Below, piece after piece: positions 16,406-61,200 of a DNA stretch of 64,000 nt. The DNA lies in the NCBI GenBank assembly GCA_012295275.1, contig CM022677.1:21711631-21775630 (forward strand), read 5' to 3'. The translations under genes were made by a program, and so were the position numbers. This DNA comes from Chrysomallon squamiferum. Taxonomy: Eukaryota; Mollusca; Gastropoda; Neomphalida; Peltospiridae. Position 1 is the first letter of the stretch. Every line of letters begins with the position of its first letter. The notes beneath the pieces were generated by a model. That model worked only from the letters and a program-made list of their open reading frames with translations. It made no database searches and was not told the DNA's origin.

Positions 16406-17185
16406 GCATACATGTGTGCATATATGAAACTATTAATTTAAACAATATGTTATGTATGTATGTATTTTAACTACATACATTTAACACCGAAGTAAAAAAT
16501 GAACGTATTAATAATACAGTGTGTATATACTTTAAACTGAGTATGCAAAAATGTTGTAATTACATAATTAATTTATAAACCACCGTCAAATCCACATGCA
16601 TCATAAAATCACTAAAAATATATATAATGTACAGCATATAATCCTCTTAAGAAAGTCATGTTTAAATTAGATATTACGCTACGAAAATATGCAGTATTGT
16701 TGTTTAGTTAACGTGAAATAGTATTATATGATTACAATGTAGAATACTGACTGTATTCAACTAGTGTTATTACAATTTGAAATATGTATTAGATCATTAG
16801 TAAATGTTCTATACGGCATATATTCCACATGAATTTATTATAATATATAAACAGAAAGTATATTGCAAATAACATTAGTACAGTGTGCATTGCTGTTCAA
16901 CGTCGATAGAGTATCAAGTAAAATGGATTTTGTATTGTAAATAACATTACAATACACAACGCTGTTTATTCAGTGTGTGTATGTATTATAATGCAAACTA
17001 GATTGTGGTATTGCTAATACCATTATTACAATGTACAATGTGGCATAAATTTAATGTGTATTTATTATAATGTAGAAAAGACTGTGCATTGCAAATAAGA
17101 TTATTACAGTGTTCAGTGTTGTGCACACTGATTATTATAATTAAGTAATGAGGCATGTATCCATCGTGATAAAACAGTTTCCTAT
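16008..17185. other. AT-rich intergenic DNA 3' of the giant gene
   Basis: AT-rich sequence with a (TA)n tract near 16384-16405 and several loosely similar blocks around words such as ATTATTACAATGTA near 16740-17110. No gene seen. On the minus strand it includes the 3' end of the giant gene transcript. Confidence 0.6.
17061..17066 (-). terminator. Candidate poly(A) signal of the giant gene
   Basis: TTTATT on the + strand is AATAAA on the minus strand, about 120 bases past the stop codon at 17186. AT-rich context makes chance occurrences common, so this is only a candidate. Confidence 0.4.
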
Positions 17186-45395
<28,210 letters not shown>

Positions 45396-46098
45396 GTTGT
45401 TTGTGGTGTTTTTTTTTTTGTGGGTGTTTTTTTTTTCAAAACGTCTTCATTCCAAAACCGAATTTCCGACAACGACAACGACAACAGATAGATCTCTCTC
45501 TCTTTCTCACACACACTCTCTCTCTAACCTCTCTCTCTGGCCGAGCAGCGAAAGTCAGTCACGCGTGACGGCGGAACAATAAAGAGAAAAAAGCCCCAGT
45601 TCACGGCTGACTGACAGGCGACGACGTGGCTGTCATCGGCGAAATTGAGGAGTGATCATCATCGTCGTCATGTCTGTCATTGACGAGACGTCAGCTCGGC
45701 GTCGCACGACGTTAATGTGGATCACAAGATGGACAGACCGTACCGGGGGGGGCGGGGGCGGGTCCGTAATCTCTTCTACGGGGGGAGGGGGAGGATTGTG
45801 TGTGGCTGGGTAGGCCGAGACCTAGCACACTATTTTTTAAATAATAATAAAATAACGTAATTACGTTGTTGGATTTTTTTTTTTTTTTTTTTTTTTTTTT
45901 GCGCGTTTTCAAAGAAACTCGCTATGCTACGGTCATACTTTATTGTCAGTAAAGGTTGGTATCATTAAAAATAGTTATTTAGAAGTACGCGATTTGTTTT
46001 CAGATAATATAAATAAATATTAATAATAGTAATAGTAGTAGTAGTCGGAGTCATACTACTACTACTACTATTACTACTACTACTACTACTACTGCTTT

Positions 46099-46159
<61 letters not shown>

Positions 46160-46747
46160 TTCAAAAATATATATCTACATTAAACTTTAACAAACAAAAG
46201 TCCAAACCTCCACTGAAAGTAAACTAAATGTAGTGAGATAATTTGTATACCAAGATAACAAGAGCATAATTAAAACTCAAGATTAATAAAAACAATCAAA
46301 CGAAAACAAATAAACAAATAAATAAATAAACAAACAAACAAACAAACAAAACAAATAAGTAGGTAAACAAATAAAAACTAACACGATATGTTAAAACAAA
46401 CACTGATATATATATAAATAAAATTAAAATTAAAATAAATAAATAAATAAAATAAAATAATCTTGAATAATCTAAGAAACAGAACGGCGAACATTCCCCA
46501 TGCTCATAATATAAAATTAAAACATAAAACTGCCGACAGCCTTTACGACAATTACCGAGGTCGTTTCTATTAAACGAAATATCCCGAACACAAACGACAA
46601 CACCGGAATTTCCTGTAGTCATGTGATTTCGAGGCAGCAGAGTGTAAGAACGTAAACAAAGATGTTGTTGGTGAATTAGTCTTTTCTGCGTTAAGCTACT
46701 GCAGAAACATTTTATAAAACAGAAGGAAGAACAAAATAAGAAACGTT
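45396..46747. promoter_or_regulatory. Shared upstream region between two head-to-head genes
   Basis: About 1.35 kb separates the starts of the giant gene (-) and the LRR gene (+). The part next to the giant gene is CpG-rich and has a perfect 12-bp palindrome GTCACGCGTGAC (45558-45569). A G-rich stretch lies at 45745-45795, then (TAC)n/(TAA)n near 46055-46160 and AT-rich DNA. CpG-containing unique sequence at 46490-46740 next to the LRR start probably holds its promoter and 5' UTR. No TATA box was found. Confidence 0.45.
45745..45795 (+). other. G-run cluster, possible G-quadruplex
   Basis: Runs of 8, 5 and 3 G lie within 20 bases, followed 20 bases later by runs of 6 and 5 G. This satisfies the usual four-G-tract pattern only with one long loop or by splitting the longest run. 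Confidence 0.5.
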
Positions 46748-51495
<4,748 letters not shown>

Positions 51496-51538
51496 CTCCA
51501 GAAATCAGATTGGGAAAAAAATGTTCCATCTCGGTTTT

Positions 51539-51544
51539 AATAAA
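51539..51544 (+). terminator. Poly(A) signal of the LRR gene
   Basis: AATAAA 44 bases after the stop codon. The same signal is conserved in the duplicated copy near 62564. Confidence 0.6.
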
Positions 51545-51599
51545 AAGATGAAAACCCGGTTTCAGAAAAACAATCAGTTTCAAAATCTATTTGCAATAC

Positions 51600-51873
51600 A
51601 CAGTTGAAAACACTATTTATTTATTTATGTGTGTGTGTGTGTGTGTGAGACAGTGTTTTTTTTTTGGGGGGCAGGGGGTTGTTCTTTTATCTCCTTTTCT
51701 AATCTAGTGCTGTCAATTTAAAAATTGATGAATTTTTTTATTATTTTTTTTTTTTTTGTCCTTTGTGTATGATGTAAATACAAAATCAAGATCAAGGTCA
51801 TAATGTTTATTTATTTTACGAACTGCAATAGCAAAACAGGGTAATGTTTTTCAACTCAGTAAATGAGGTTTAT

Positions 51874-51932
<59 letters not shown>

Positions 51933-52862
51933 TAAGTGTTGCTGTACGTAAAATCAATTTTGTTATTTTTTTAATCATCTTTATTCTTTAAAAAATAAAA
52001 AATAAAAATCTCAGATCGTCTTGTTTTATATTTTTGACATTTCTCTGACAGTAGTTTTACTGTCGTCAGACAATGCTTCAACACATTTTGATTATGTTGA
52101 CTATGCACAGTAAAATAAACGACATAGTCTATATTATAAAAATAATAATGATGATGAAGATGATGATAATACTTAGGGTAATGATAATAATAATAATGTT
52201 AATAATAATAATACACACACACAGACAATCACTAAATTTAGACGTGACTAGACAGAGATAAGAACGTCACGTCATTTCTATTTATAGATCAGGAATTCCC
52301 CCCCCAAAATATTAGTACTTTGTTTACTGGTTCCCCTGACAACAGATATATGTATAGTATTTTTCTGACACTCCTTTCTTTATTTCTGAATACAAATGAG
52401 GTAAGCAAAGTTCTAAACATTTTACTTCTGTGAAATATACTTCATTCTTTAACACACAACGTTTGAGAGGGTCTTATTATGCTGAGGTAATTAAAACTCT
52501 AATTATTTCTTGTTTCCTTTGTGTTCTGTTCTTACCAATATATTTGTTTCCTATGTCTGTTTGTCTGTCTGTGTCCTTCGATGTTTCTTTCTGTGTATAT
52601 TTATATTTTTATTTATTTATTTATTTATTTAATTATTTATTTAATTATTTATTTGTTATTCTTTTATTTTTGTTTGGAAATTTATTGATTCGTTTACTTG
52701 TTTATTTAATCACTTTTTATCTATTGTATTGTATTGTATTGCATTATTTAGTTAGTTAGTTAGTTATTACAAATACACTATTGCACATGATTATAAAAAT
52801 TGAATCTTTTCGTTTCTGAATACACTTCAGTTTATTTGTGTCATCAGACTTCTTACTTCATT

Positions 52863-52917
<55 letters not shown>

Positions 52918-52940
52918 TTTTTTATTATTATTTTTTTATT

Positions 52941-52979
<39 letters not shown>

Positions 52980-52980
52980 C
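51600..52980. other. Spacer between LRR and Ig genes
   Basis: Contains (TG)n at 51878-51931, (AAT)n-like DNA near 52140-52212, (TTTA)n at 52605-52655 and 52862-52920, and poly(T) at 52948-52979. From 51430 on it is duplicated at 62455-64000. No gene seen. Confidence 0.7.
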
Positions 52981-52989
52981 AGAGGCGCA

Positions 52990-53587
52990 ATGAAATATCT
53001 GCTGATTTTCTTTGTTTGCTGTTTGCTGGTTTCATCCTGGGCGCTAGGTGTGTATATCTTCTCTCAAACCTTGCTGTAAATATAAATTATTCATTTATAT
53101 CAATTAGTAGCAGCAGTAGTAGTTGTAGTAGCAGTAGTAGTAATACCAGTGGTTGCTTTAGAACATAGGTTTTCAACCTGGGGGTCGCGAGATCGTTCTT
53201 GAGCGAGGGGGGTATGGTTTAGCTTTTCTCAACTTGACTTGGAAGGAGGAGTAAATAAAAACGTGTAGATAAGTTTTAGGACCCGTCATAGTGAACACAG
53301 TGTACTGTCTTTGTTTGACGAAAATATGGTAATCCGAGATATTATGTTGAATCAAAAAATTTAAAATGGGGTCATCGGTCATACTCAGTTGCTCACTGGG
53401 GGTCGCGGTATGAAAAGGTTGAAAACCACTGGTTTACAGGTTGTATAGTAGTAATAAGAAGAACAAGAATAACAGTAGTGGTAGTAGTAGTTGTAGCGGT
53501 AGCAGGAGTAACGTAGTAGTTGTAGTAGTAATAATAGTTCTAGTGGTAGTACAAATGACAGTTGTAGTATTGATGGTAGTAGTAGTG

Positions 53588-53653
<66 letters not shown>

Positions 53654-54289
53654 TAGTAGTAGTAGTAGTAGTAGTAGTAGTTGTAGTTTTAGAACCGGCA
53701 ACAGTAACAATTGTAATAGTAGCAGTAGCAACAGTAGTTGTAATAATAGCAGTAGTAGTAGTAATAGTAGTAGTAGTAGTAGTATCAATAGTAGCAGTAG
53801 TAATAGTACTAACAGTAGTAGTAGTAGTAGTTGTAATAGTGACAATAGCAGTAGCAGTAGTAATAGTAGTAGTGGTAGTATCAATAGTAGCGGTAGTAAT
53901 AGTAGTAACAGTAGTAGTAGTAGTTGTAATAGTGACAGTAGTAGTAGTAGTAGTAATAGTAGTAGTGGTAGTAGTTGTAGCTGTAGTAGTTGTAATAGTG
54001 ACAGTAGTAGTAGTAGCAGTAGTAATAGTACTAACAGTAGTAGTAGTAGTAGTAGTTGTAATAGTGACAGTAGCAGTATTTGTATTGGAAGCTGCAGTAG
54101 TAACACTGGTTGTAGAGACAATAATTTTTGTTGTTATACAGTTAATGTGACTGTTTTTTTATTGTTGTTGTTTTTTTGTTGCTGCTGTTGTTATTGTAGT
54201 TGCTACTGCTGTTATTGTAGTTGCTTCTGTTGTTATTATCATTGTTTTGTCTTTGTTGTCATTGTTGTACTTCTTGTTGTGGCTGTTGC

Positions 54290-54338
<49 letters not shown>

Positions 54339-54882
54339 GTCGTTCCTGTTGTTGTTGTTCTTGTTGCTATTGTTATTATTATTATTATTTTTATTTGAAT
54401 TTAATTATTATTTTTTTTTTTTTTATAAACAACTGTAGACCTGAGACTAAGCCAAACTAGCGGTGAAGCCAAAGAAGGTCAATCTCTGACCTTGACCTGT
54501 GACGTCATCAATGGTTCTCTAGTCGGAAACCTCGTTTTTAGCCGGCCCGTGAATAATACTATGGTTGCTCTTTGTAACGTAAACAGTTGCGAACCTCAAA
54601 TTATTGGCTACAGCGCAAACAGAATAAGCGCAACGTCCTTCAGCGTTACTATTAATAGTCTCAATTCAGCCAACGACGTTGGTCAGTGGAGCTGTTCATG
54701 CAGTGACGCAACAGCTACAACGACGGTGGCAATAGATGGTAAGTTTACACTGGAACTTGTTGATAGGATTACGGTCACACTTGGTAAGTTTACTGACTTC
54801 AGCCGAAGTGCCAGTCTTCACAGCCATTTTAGAATCAGTAGTAGTAACAGTAGTATTCACAACTATTATTATTATTGCCATT

Positions 54883-54914
<32 letters not shown>

Positions 54915-55043
54915 TTATTTCTTCTCGGTTATTTTATTTTATTTTTTTCTGCCACAGAATCGAATTCAGCAACCCGCGCGCAGATCATGAGTGTTACATA
55001 TCTGATCACCATGGCAACAGCGGCCATCTTAGCTGGACTCTGA
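52990..55043 (+). CDS. Single-Ig-domain, probably GPI-anchored surface protein (3 exons)
   Basis: Exons 52990-53047, 54439-54738 and 54958-55043 total 444 bases (147 residues plus stop) with consistent phase 1 junctions. Exon 1 encodes a signal peptide (MKYLLIFFVCCLLVSSWALG). Exon 2 is one Ig-like domain: LTLTCDV supplies the first Cys, FSRPVN follows, and DVGQWSCSC gives the D-x-G-x-W-x-C end motif; two extra Cys pairs are possible (CNVNSC, SCSC). Exon 3 encodes SNSATRA and a hydrophobic end (IMSVTYLITMATAAILAGL) with no basic cytoplasmic tail, the pattern of a GPI-attachment signal. It is a surface or secreted recognition-type molecule; ligand unknown. Asn-X-Thr/Ser sequons are present. Confidence 0.75.
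53048..54438 (+). other. Intron 1 of the Ig gene with (TAG)n block
   Basis: Holds the hAT-like element, then a long (GTA)n-derived stretch at 53440-54110 with ACAGTAGTAGTAGTAG higher-order variants, then (TTG)n/(TTA)n to 54400 and poly(T). Poly-Val and poly-Leu frames are artefacts. Confidence 0.8.
53164..53431. mobile_element. Short non-autonomous hAT-like element
   Basis: The ends are inverted repeats: CATAGGTTTTCAACCTG at the left and, reverse-complemented, CAGTGGTTTTCAACCTT at the right. GGGGTCGCG occurs subterminally on both sides. The CAGTGGTTTTCAACC end with an inner GGGGTCGC is typical of hAT (Charlie-like) MITEs. Flanking 8-mers CTTTAGAA and GTTTACAG match at five of eight positions, as expected for an old target duplication. 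Internal open frames are too short for transposase. Confidence 0.7.
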
Positions 55044-56370
55044 TTGTCTTCAGAGCTGTGACGTAATAATATTTTCTGAATGAGGACGTGACGTAATAAC
55101 ATTTTCTGAATGAAGACGTGACGTCAGATGTAATTTTGTTAGTTGAAAACAAATCTAACAAATAATCGCAGAACTTTTTTGTTTCATATTTCGATGTTTA
55201 CTGTTTTAATTGTATTTTATATAAATAATGGTTATTATGCGCACACATCTACACGCATGCGCACATGGAGTGCGACATATGACGTTTGTGAAGTCGTATC
55301 ACGACTTCATCTCGCTGAATACTTTTTCTGTGAAGTCTAACTAGTCACAGAATTTACATACACACGTACACACATACACACATATATACACACACAGATA
55401 CATACATACACACATATACACATACATACATACATACACACACACATGCATACATACACACACATACATACATACGTACACATATACACACATACATACA
55501 TACACACACACACACATACATACATACATACACACACACATACATACATACATACGTACGTACACACATACATACATACATAGATATACACAAAAAGACA
55601 GACACACAGATTAATAAATAAATAAAATAAATAAATAAATAATAATAATAATAATAACAATAACAATAACAATAACAATAACAATAACAACAGCAATAAT
55701 AATAAAATTTCGTGCCCCTGTTATAATCACGTCTTTCCTCTTTTGTAATTAAAACTGACACATCATAGCTGACAAGAGACACTCGTGTTTAATCAAATTA
55801 TTTATGAGTCCACATCGATAGATCAGATTACAAATACACCTCTTTACTGACCTACTTCCTGGTGCAAGTCACTCAGATGCATAGGTGAGCAACGCTGTTT
55901 GTCTGTATAATCTAATACCTCTGTGTTCTTCGATATTTATTTTTCAGATAACATCTTTTATGCAGTGATTTTTCAACAAAGTTGAATATAAACTAAGTAT
56001 TTGTCACTTCGAGTTTTTTCTTTTTTGATTGTTGTTTGTTGGGATTTTTTTTTTTTGTTTTGTTTGTGTGTGTGTGTTGTTGTTATTTTGTCTTTTTTTT
56101 TTACAGTTATTGTGTATATATATAAAATTCTTTATTTTATAATTCCTTTTTTGGCGTTATTTCTGTAACTATTAATTTATTAGTTTCTGACTGATTTTAT
56201 TTTTTTTGATTTCATTTGATTAGCTATTTCGATTTTTACAATTTTATTTATTTTTTTTTTTGCAATTTTTTAATTTATTTAGTTATTTTGTAATTTATTT
56301 TACATTTGTTTTAACTTTTTTGTTTTCCAGTTATTTATTTATTTGTTTATTTATTTATTTATTTATTTTT
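55044..56370. other. Spacer with (CATA)n/(CA)n block
   Basis: 3' of the Ig gene, the word CGTGACGT recurs three times (55056-55134). Degenerate (TACA)n/(CA)n fills 55355-55600, followed by (AAT)n and (AACAAT)n to 55710. The rest is AT-rich with (TTTA)n at 56330-56365. No gene seen. Confidence 0.7.
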
Positions 56371-56374
56371 CACT

Positions 56375-56505
56375 TCATACAGTCATACATCGTTTTCCAC
56401 ATCCGTAGTGACAACACTTTTTGCCGTTGTTGCAGTCAGCGTCGGTGTTGCATAGGTTGACGTCCATCACGCATCTATAATAGTTTGGTACGTCTGGACA
56501 CCTGG
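56375..56505 (-). CDS. WAP (four-disulfide core) domain, terminal exon, gene A
   Basis: After the acceptor TTATTTCAG (phase 1 entry) the exon encodes a complete short WAP domain with eight Cys in the family order: CPDV, RCVMD, NLC, DADC, KCC, GCGKRC. Ends MTV, then TGA at 56375. WAP domains are usually secreted protease inhibitors or antimicrobial factors. The signal-peptide exon could not be found between here and 58080, probably because a long intron of simple repeats or another gene copy intervenes. Sister exon at 58081-58214, about 55% identical. Confidence 0.75.
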
Positions 56506-57235
56506 CTGAAATAACAACAACAACAACAACAATAACAACAACAACAACAATAGCAACAGTAATAATAATAATAATAACAACAACAATAGCAACAGTAATA
56601 ATCATAATAACAACAACAACAATAATAAGAAGAAGAAGAAGAAAAGTAATAATAATAATGGTAATAACAATAACAACAATAGCAACAGTAATAATAATAA
56701 TAATAACAACAACAACAATAAGAAGAAGAAGAAGAAGAAGAAAAGTAATGGTAATAATAGCAATAATAATAACAGTGATAGTAATTAGAAATGTTAGTTG
56801 TGGCAGCAGCAGTGGTAGTAACAGTAGAAGTTGTTGTTGCAGCAGTAGTGATAGTAATAGTGGACGTTGTTGCAGCAGTAATGGTAGTAAGAGTAGAAGT
56901 TGTTGTTGCAGCAGTAATGGTAGTAAGAGTAGAAGTTGTTGTTGCAGCAGTGGTAGTAATAGTAGAAGTTGTTGTTGCAGCAGCAGTGGTAGTAATAGTG
57001 GACGTTGTTGTTGCAGCAGCAGTGGTAGTAATAGTAGAAGTTGTTGTTGCAGCAGCAGTGGCAGTAATAGTGGACGTTGTTGTTGCAGCAGCAGTGGTAG
57101 TAATAGTGGACGTTGTTGTTGCAGCAGCAGTGGTAGTAAGAGTAAAAGTTGTTGTTGCAGCAGTAGTAATGGTAGTAGCAGTGATAGTAACTGCAATTGT
57201 CGCTGTAGTAACAGTAGTGAATGGACGAAAATAAC
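56506..57235 (-). repeat. Trinucleotide repeat block upstream of WAP exon A
   Basis: (AAC)n/(AAT)n with AGAAGAAG runs, then about twelve copies of a 36-60 bp unit with GTTGTTGTTGCAGCAG and GTGGTAGTAA words (56800-57170). Likely intronic. Long poly-Leu/Gln or Ser/Cys frames are artefacts. Confidence 0.8.
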
Positions 57236-57260
57236 GTCAGACAGAAATCCGAGAAAAATA

Positions 57261-57297
57261 TGACGTCACAAACACTATGACTGTGTTTGTGACGTCA
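57261..57297. promoter_or_regulatory. Perfect 15-bp hairpin with CRE palindromes
   Basis: TGACGTCACAAACAC, a 7-base loop (TATGACT), then its exact reverse complement. Each arm's base is TGACGTCA, the consensus cAMP response element (CREB/ATF site), so two full CREs lie 29 bases apart in an inverted array. It could be a promoter element of an unrecognised WAP gene A first exon, or a small inverted duplication. Confidence 0.6.
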
Positions 57298-57978
57298 GGA
57301 GACAATAACTACGAAATTGATTAAAATTATTGACAGTATGGACGAATGGATGAATGAATGGATGGACGGAATAAGTTGAAATGAACAAATGACTCGATAT
57401 TTCTTCTTTTCTTTCTGTTTTTCTTTCTTTTCTCTTTACTTCTTCATTTCATTTATTTATTTTTTTTTCATATTTCTCTTTTCGTGCTATCATCTTTGTT
57501 CTTTATTTTCATAGAAAACGGTTTACGATGTAATGCAAATGAGGTTTGTTATTGCAGTTGTGTTGATATCGTCGAGACGATAGTAGTAGCATTGACGTTG
57601 TTATTATTATTATTGTTGCAGTTTTATTACTAAAGATTGTTGCTGTGTTCATGACGTCGCTATAGTAGTAGTTTTCTTCTTCTTATTTATTGTTATTATT
57701 ATTATTACTACTACTACTACTACTTTGTTATTAGTTTGTTATTGTTATTGTTATTGTTGTTGTTGTTTTCATCTTCGTCGTACCGTTTTTCCTAAAGTGT
57801 ACACCTTTTCCAAACAAACGTTCCATTTTGTTTTTTCTTGGAAATTCTTTTCTGCGCATATCATCCGTCTTTGTGTCTGTGCGTTTGTGTGTACATGTAG
57901 TCGTTAATGAATGCATATGTACGTATATATATATATATACACGGAAAACAGGATACATCTGTAGTGTTTTACAAATCT
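57298..57978. other. Spacer between the two WAP exons
   Basis: Mixed-sequence DNA with short (ATT)n, (CTA)n and (TTG)n tracts near 57595-57765 and (TA)n at 57925-57940. No coding exon recognised on either strand. Confidence 0.6.
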
Positions 57979-57984
57979 TTTATT
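57979..57984 (-). terminator. Poly(A) signal of WAP gene B
   Basis: TTTATT on + (AATAAA on minus), about 97 bases past the WAP stop at 58081. Spacing and non-repetitive context make it credible. Confidence 0.55.
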
Positions 57985-58080
57985 TTGCGTGTACATTTAA
58001 CTCATAGCGTCACGTGTACGGTATATTTCCATATTGCACGGTTGCCTGTGTACAACGTGCTCGACATGTCTGTATGATAA

Positions 58081-58214
58081 TTACACGTTGATACATCGTT
58101 TGCCGCAGCCGTAGTAACAGCACTTCTGATTGGTCGAGCAGTCTGTGTCTGCCGAGCAGAGGTTGATGTCAACCAAGCACTTAGCTAACAGCACGTTTTT
58201 AGGACAGCTGCCCA
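58081..58214 (-). CDS. WAP (four-disulfide core) domain, terminal exon, gene B
   Basis: Acceptor GTTTACAG, phase 1 entry. Encodes VGSCPKNV, AKCLVDINLC, DTDC, KCCYYGCGKRC and INV before TAA. All eight WAP cysteines are present with spacing identical to exon A, so the two are paralogues. The 5' exon is not visible; it may lie beyond the adjoining minisatellite or outside the window. Likely secreted protease-inhibitor or antimicrobial type. Confidence 0.75.
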
Positions 58215-58239
58215 CTGTAAACGTTAACAGTATATGAAC

Positions 58240-61200
58240 GAGAGAAGAAGAAGAAGAAGAAGAAGAAGAAGAAGAAGAAGAAGAAGAAGAAGAAAGAAGA
58301 GGCGACTGATCCCATAACAGTATATGAAGAAGAAGAACAAGAAGATGAAGAAGAAGAAGAAGAAAGAAGAGGCGACTGATCCCATAACAGTATATGAAGA
58401 AGAAGAACAAGAAGATGAAGAAGAAGAAGAAGAAAGAAGAGGCGACTGATCCCATAACAGTATATGAAGAAGAAGAACAAGAAGATGAAGAAGAAGAAGA
58501 AGAAAGAAGAGGCGACTGATCCCATAACAGTATATGAAGAAGAAGAAGAAGAAGAACAAGAAGATGAAGAAGAACAAGAAGAAGAAGAAAGAAGAGGCGA
58601 CTGATCCCATAACAGTATATGAAGAAGAAGAACAAGAAGATGAAGAAGAAGAAGAAGAAGAAGAAAGAAGAGGCGACTGATCCCATAACAGTATATGAAG
58701 AAGAAGAACAAGAAGATGAAGAAGAAGAAGAAGAAGAAGAAGAAGAAAGAAGAGGCGACTGATCCCATAACAGTATATGAAGAAGAAGAACAAGAAGATG
58801 AAGAAGAAGAAGAAGAAGAAGAAGAAAGAAGAGGCGACTGATCCCATAACAGTATATGAAGAAGAAGAAGAAGAAGACGAAGAAGAAGAAGAAGAAGAAG
58901 AAGAAGAAGAAGAAAGAAAGAAGAGGCGACTGATCCCATAACAGTATATGAAGAAGAAGAAGAAGAAGAAGAAGAAAGAAGAGGCGACTGATCCCATAAC
59001 AGTATATGAAGAAGAAGAACAAGAAGATGAAGAAGAAGAAGAAGAAAGAAGAGGCGACTGATCCCATAACAGTATATGAAGAAGAAGAACAAGAAGATGA
59101 AGAAGAAGAAGAAGAAAGAAGAGGCGACTGATCCCATAACAGCATATGAAGAAGAAGAACAAGAAGATGAAGAAGAAGAAGAAGAAGAAGAAGAAGAAGA
59201 AAGAAGAGGCGACTGATCCCATAACAGTATATGAAGAAGAAGAACAAGAAGATGAAGAAGAAGAAGAAGAAGAAGAAGAAAGAAGAGGCGACTGATCCCA
59301 TAACAGTATATGAAGAAGAAGAACAAGAAGATGAAGAAGAAGAAGAAGAAGAAGAAAGAAGAGGCGACTGATCCCATAACAGTATATGAAGAAGAAGAAG
59401 AAGAAGAAAGAAGAGGCGACTGATCCCATAACAGTATATGAAGAAGAAGAAGAAGAAGAAGACGAAGAAGAAGAAGAAGAAGAAGAAGAAGAAGAAGAAG
59501 AAGAAGAAGAAGAAGAAGAAGAAGAAAGAAGAGGCGACTGATCCCATAACAGTATATGAAGAAGAAGAAGAAGAAGACGAAGAAGAAGAAGAAGAAGAAG
59601 AAGAAGAAGAAGAAGAAAGAAGAGGCGACTGATCCCATAACAGTATATGAAGAAGAAGAACAAGAAGATGAAGAAGAAGAAGAAGAAGAAGAAGAAGAAA
59701 GAAGAGGCGACTGATCCCATAACAGTATATGAAGAAGAAGAAGAAGAAGACGAAGAAGAAGAAGAAGAAGAAGAAGAAGAAGAAGAAGAAGAAGAAGAAG
59801 AAGAAGAAGAAGAAAGAAGAGGCGACTGATCCCATAACAGTATATGAAGAAGAAGAAGAAGAAGAAGAAGAAGAAGAAGAAAGAAGAGGCGACTGATCCC
59901 ATAACAGTATATGAAGAAGAAGAAGAAGAAACGAAGAAGAAGAAGAAGAAGAAAGAAGAGGCGACTGATCCCATAACAGTATATGAAGAAGAAGAAGAAG
60001 AAGAAGACGAAGAAGAAGAAGAAGAAGAAGAAGAAGAAGAAGAAGAAGAAGAAGAAGAAGAAGAAGAAGAAAGAAGAGGCGACTGATCCCATAAAAGTAT
60101 ATGAAGAAGAAGAAGAAGAAGACGAAGAAGAAGAAGAAGAAGAAGAAGAAGAAGAAGAAAGAAGAGGCGACTGATCCCATAACAGTATATGAAGAAGAAG
60201 AAGAAGAAGAAGAAGAAGAAGAAGAAGAAGAAGAAGAAAGAAGAGGCGACTGATCCCATAACAGTATATGAAGAAGAAGAAGAAGAAGACGAAGAAGAAG
60301 AAGAAGAAAGAAGACGCGACTGATCCCATAACAGTATATGAAGAAGAAGAAGAAGAAGAAGAAGAAGAAGAAGAAGAAGAAGAAGAAAGAAGAGGCGACT
60401 GATCCCATAACAGTATATGAAGAAGAAGAAGAAGAAGAAGAAGAAGAAGAAGAAGAAGAAGAAGAAGAAGAAGAAGAAGAAGAAGAAGAAGAAGAAGAAG
60501 AAAGAAGAGGCGACTGATCCCATAACAGTATATGAAGAAGAAGAAGAAGAAGAAGAAGAAGAAGAAGAAGAAGAAAGAAGAGGCGACTGATCCCATAACA
60601 GTATATGAAGAAGAAGAAGAAGAAGACGAAGAAGAAGAAGAAGAAAGAAGACGCGACTGATCCCATAACAGTATATGAAGAAGAAGAAGAAGAAGAAGAA
60701 GAAGAAGAAGAAGAAGAAAGAAGAGGCGACTGATCCCATAACAGTATATGAAGAAGAAGAAGAAGAAGACGAAGAAGAAGAAGAAGAAGAAGAAGAAGAA
60801 GAAGAAGAAGAAGAAGAAGAAAGAAGAGGCGACTGATCCCATAACAGTATATGAAGAAGAAGAAGAAGAAGAAAGAAGAGGCGACTGATCCCATAACAGT
60901 ATATGAAGAAGAAGAAGAAGAAGACGAAGAAGAAGAAGAAGAAGAAGAAGAAGAAGAAGAAGAAGAAGAAGAAGAAAGAAGAGGCGACTGATCCCATAAC
61001 AGTATATGAAGAAGAAGAAGAAGAAGAAGAAGAAGAAGAAGAAGAAGAAAGAAGAGGCGACTGATCCCATAACAGTATATGAAGAAGAAGAAGAAGAAGA
61101 CGAAGAAGAAGAAGAAGAAGAAGAAGAAGAAGAAGAAGAAGAAGAAGAAAGAAGAGGCGACTGATCCCATAACAGTATATGAAGAAGAAGAAGAAGAAGA

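Noticed and set aside
46296-46622. 108-codon minus frame
   Set aside because: Starts in CpG-containing unique DNA but two thirds is (TTTA)n translation; no signal peptide, splice site or family motif.
53173-53382. 69-codon minus frame inside the hAT-like element
   Set aside because: Too short for transposase and without recognisable motif; the element is non-autonomous.
55337-55782. Cys/Tyr/Val-rich minus frames that look like cysteine-rich peptides
   Set aside because: They are (CATA)n/(CA)n translations (MYVCMYVC), not a toxin or secreted peptide.
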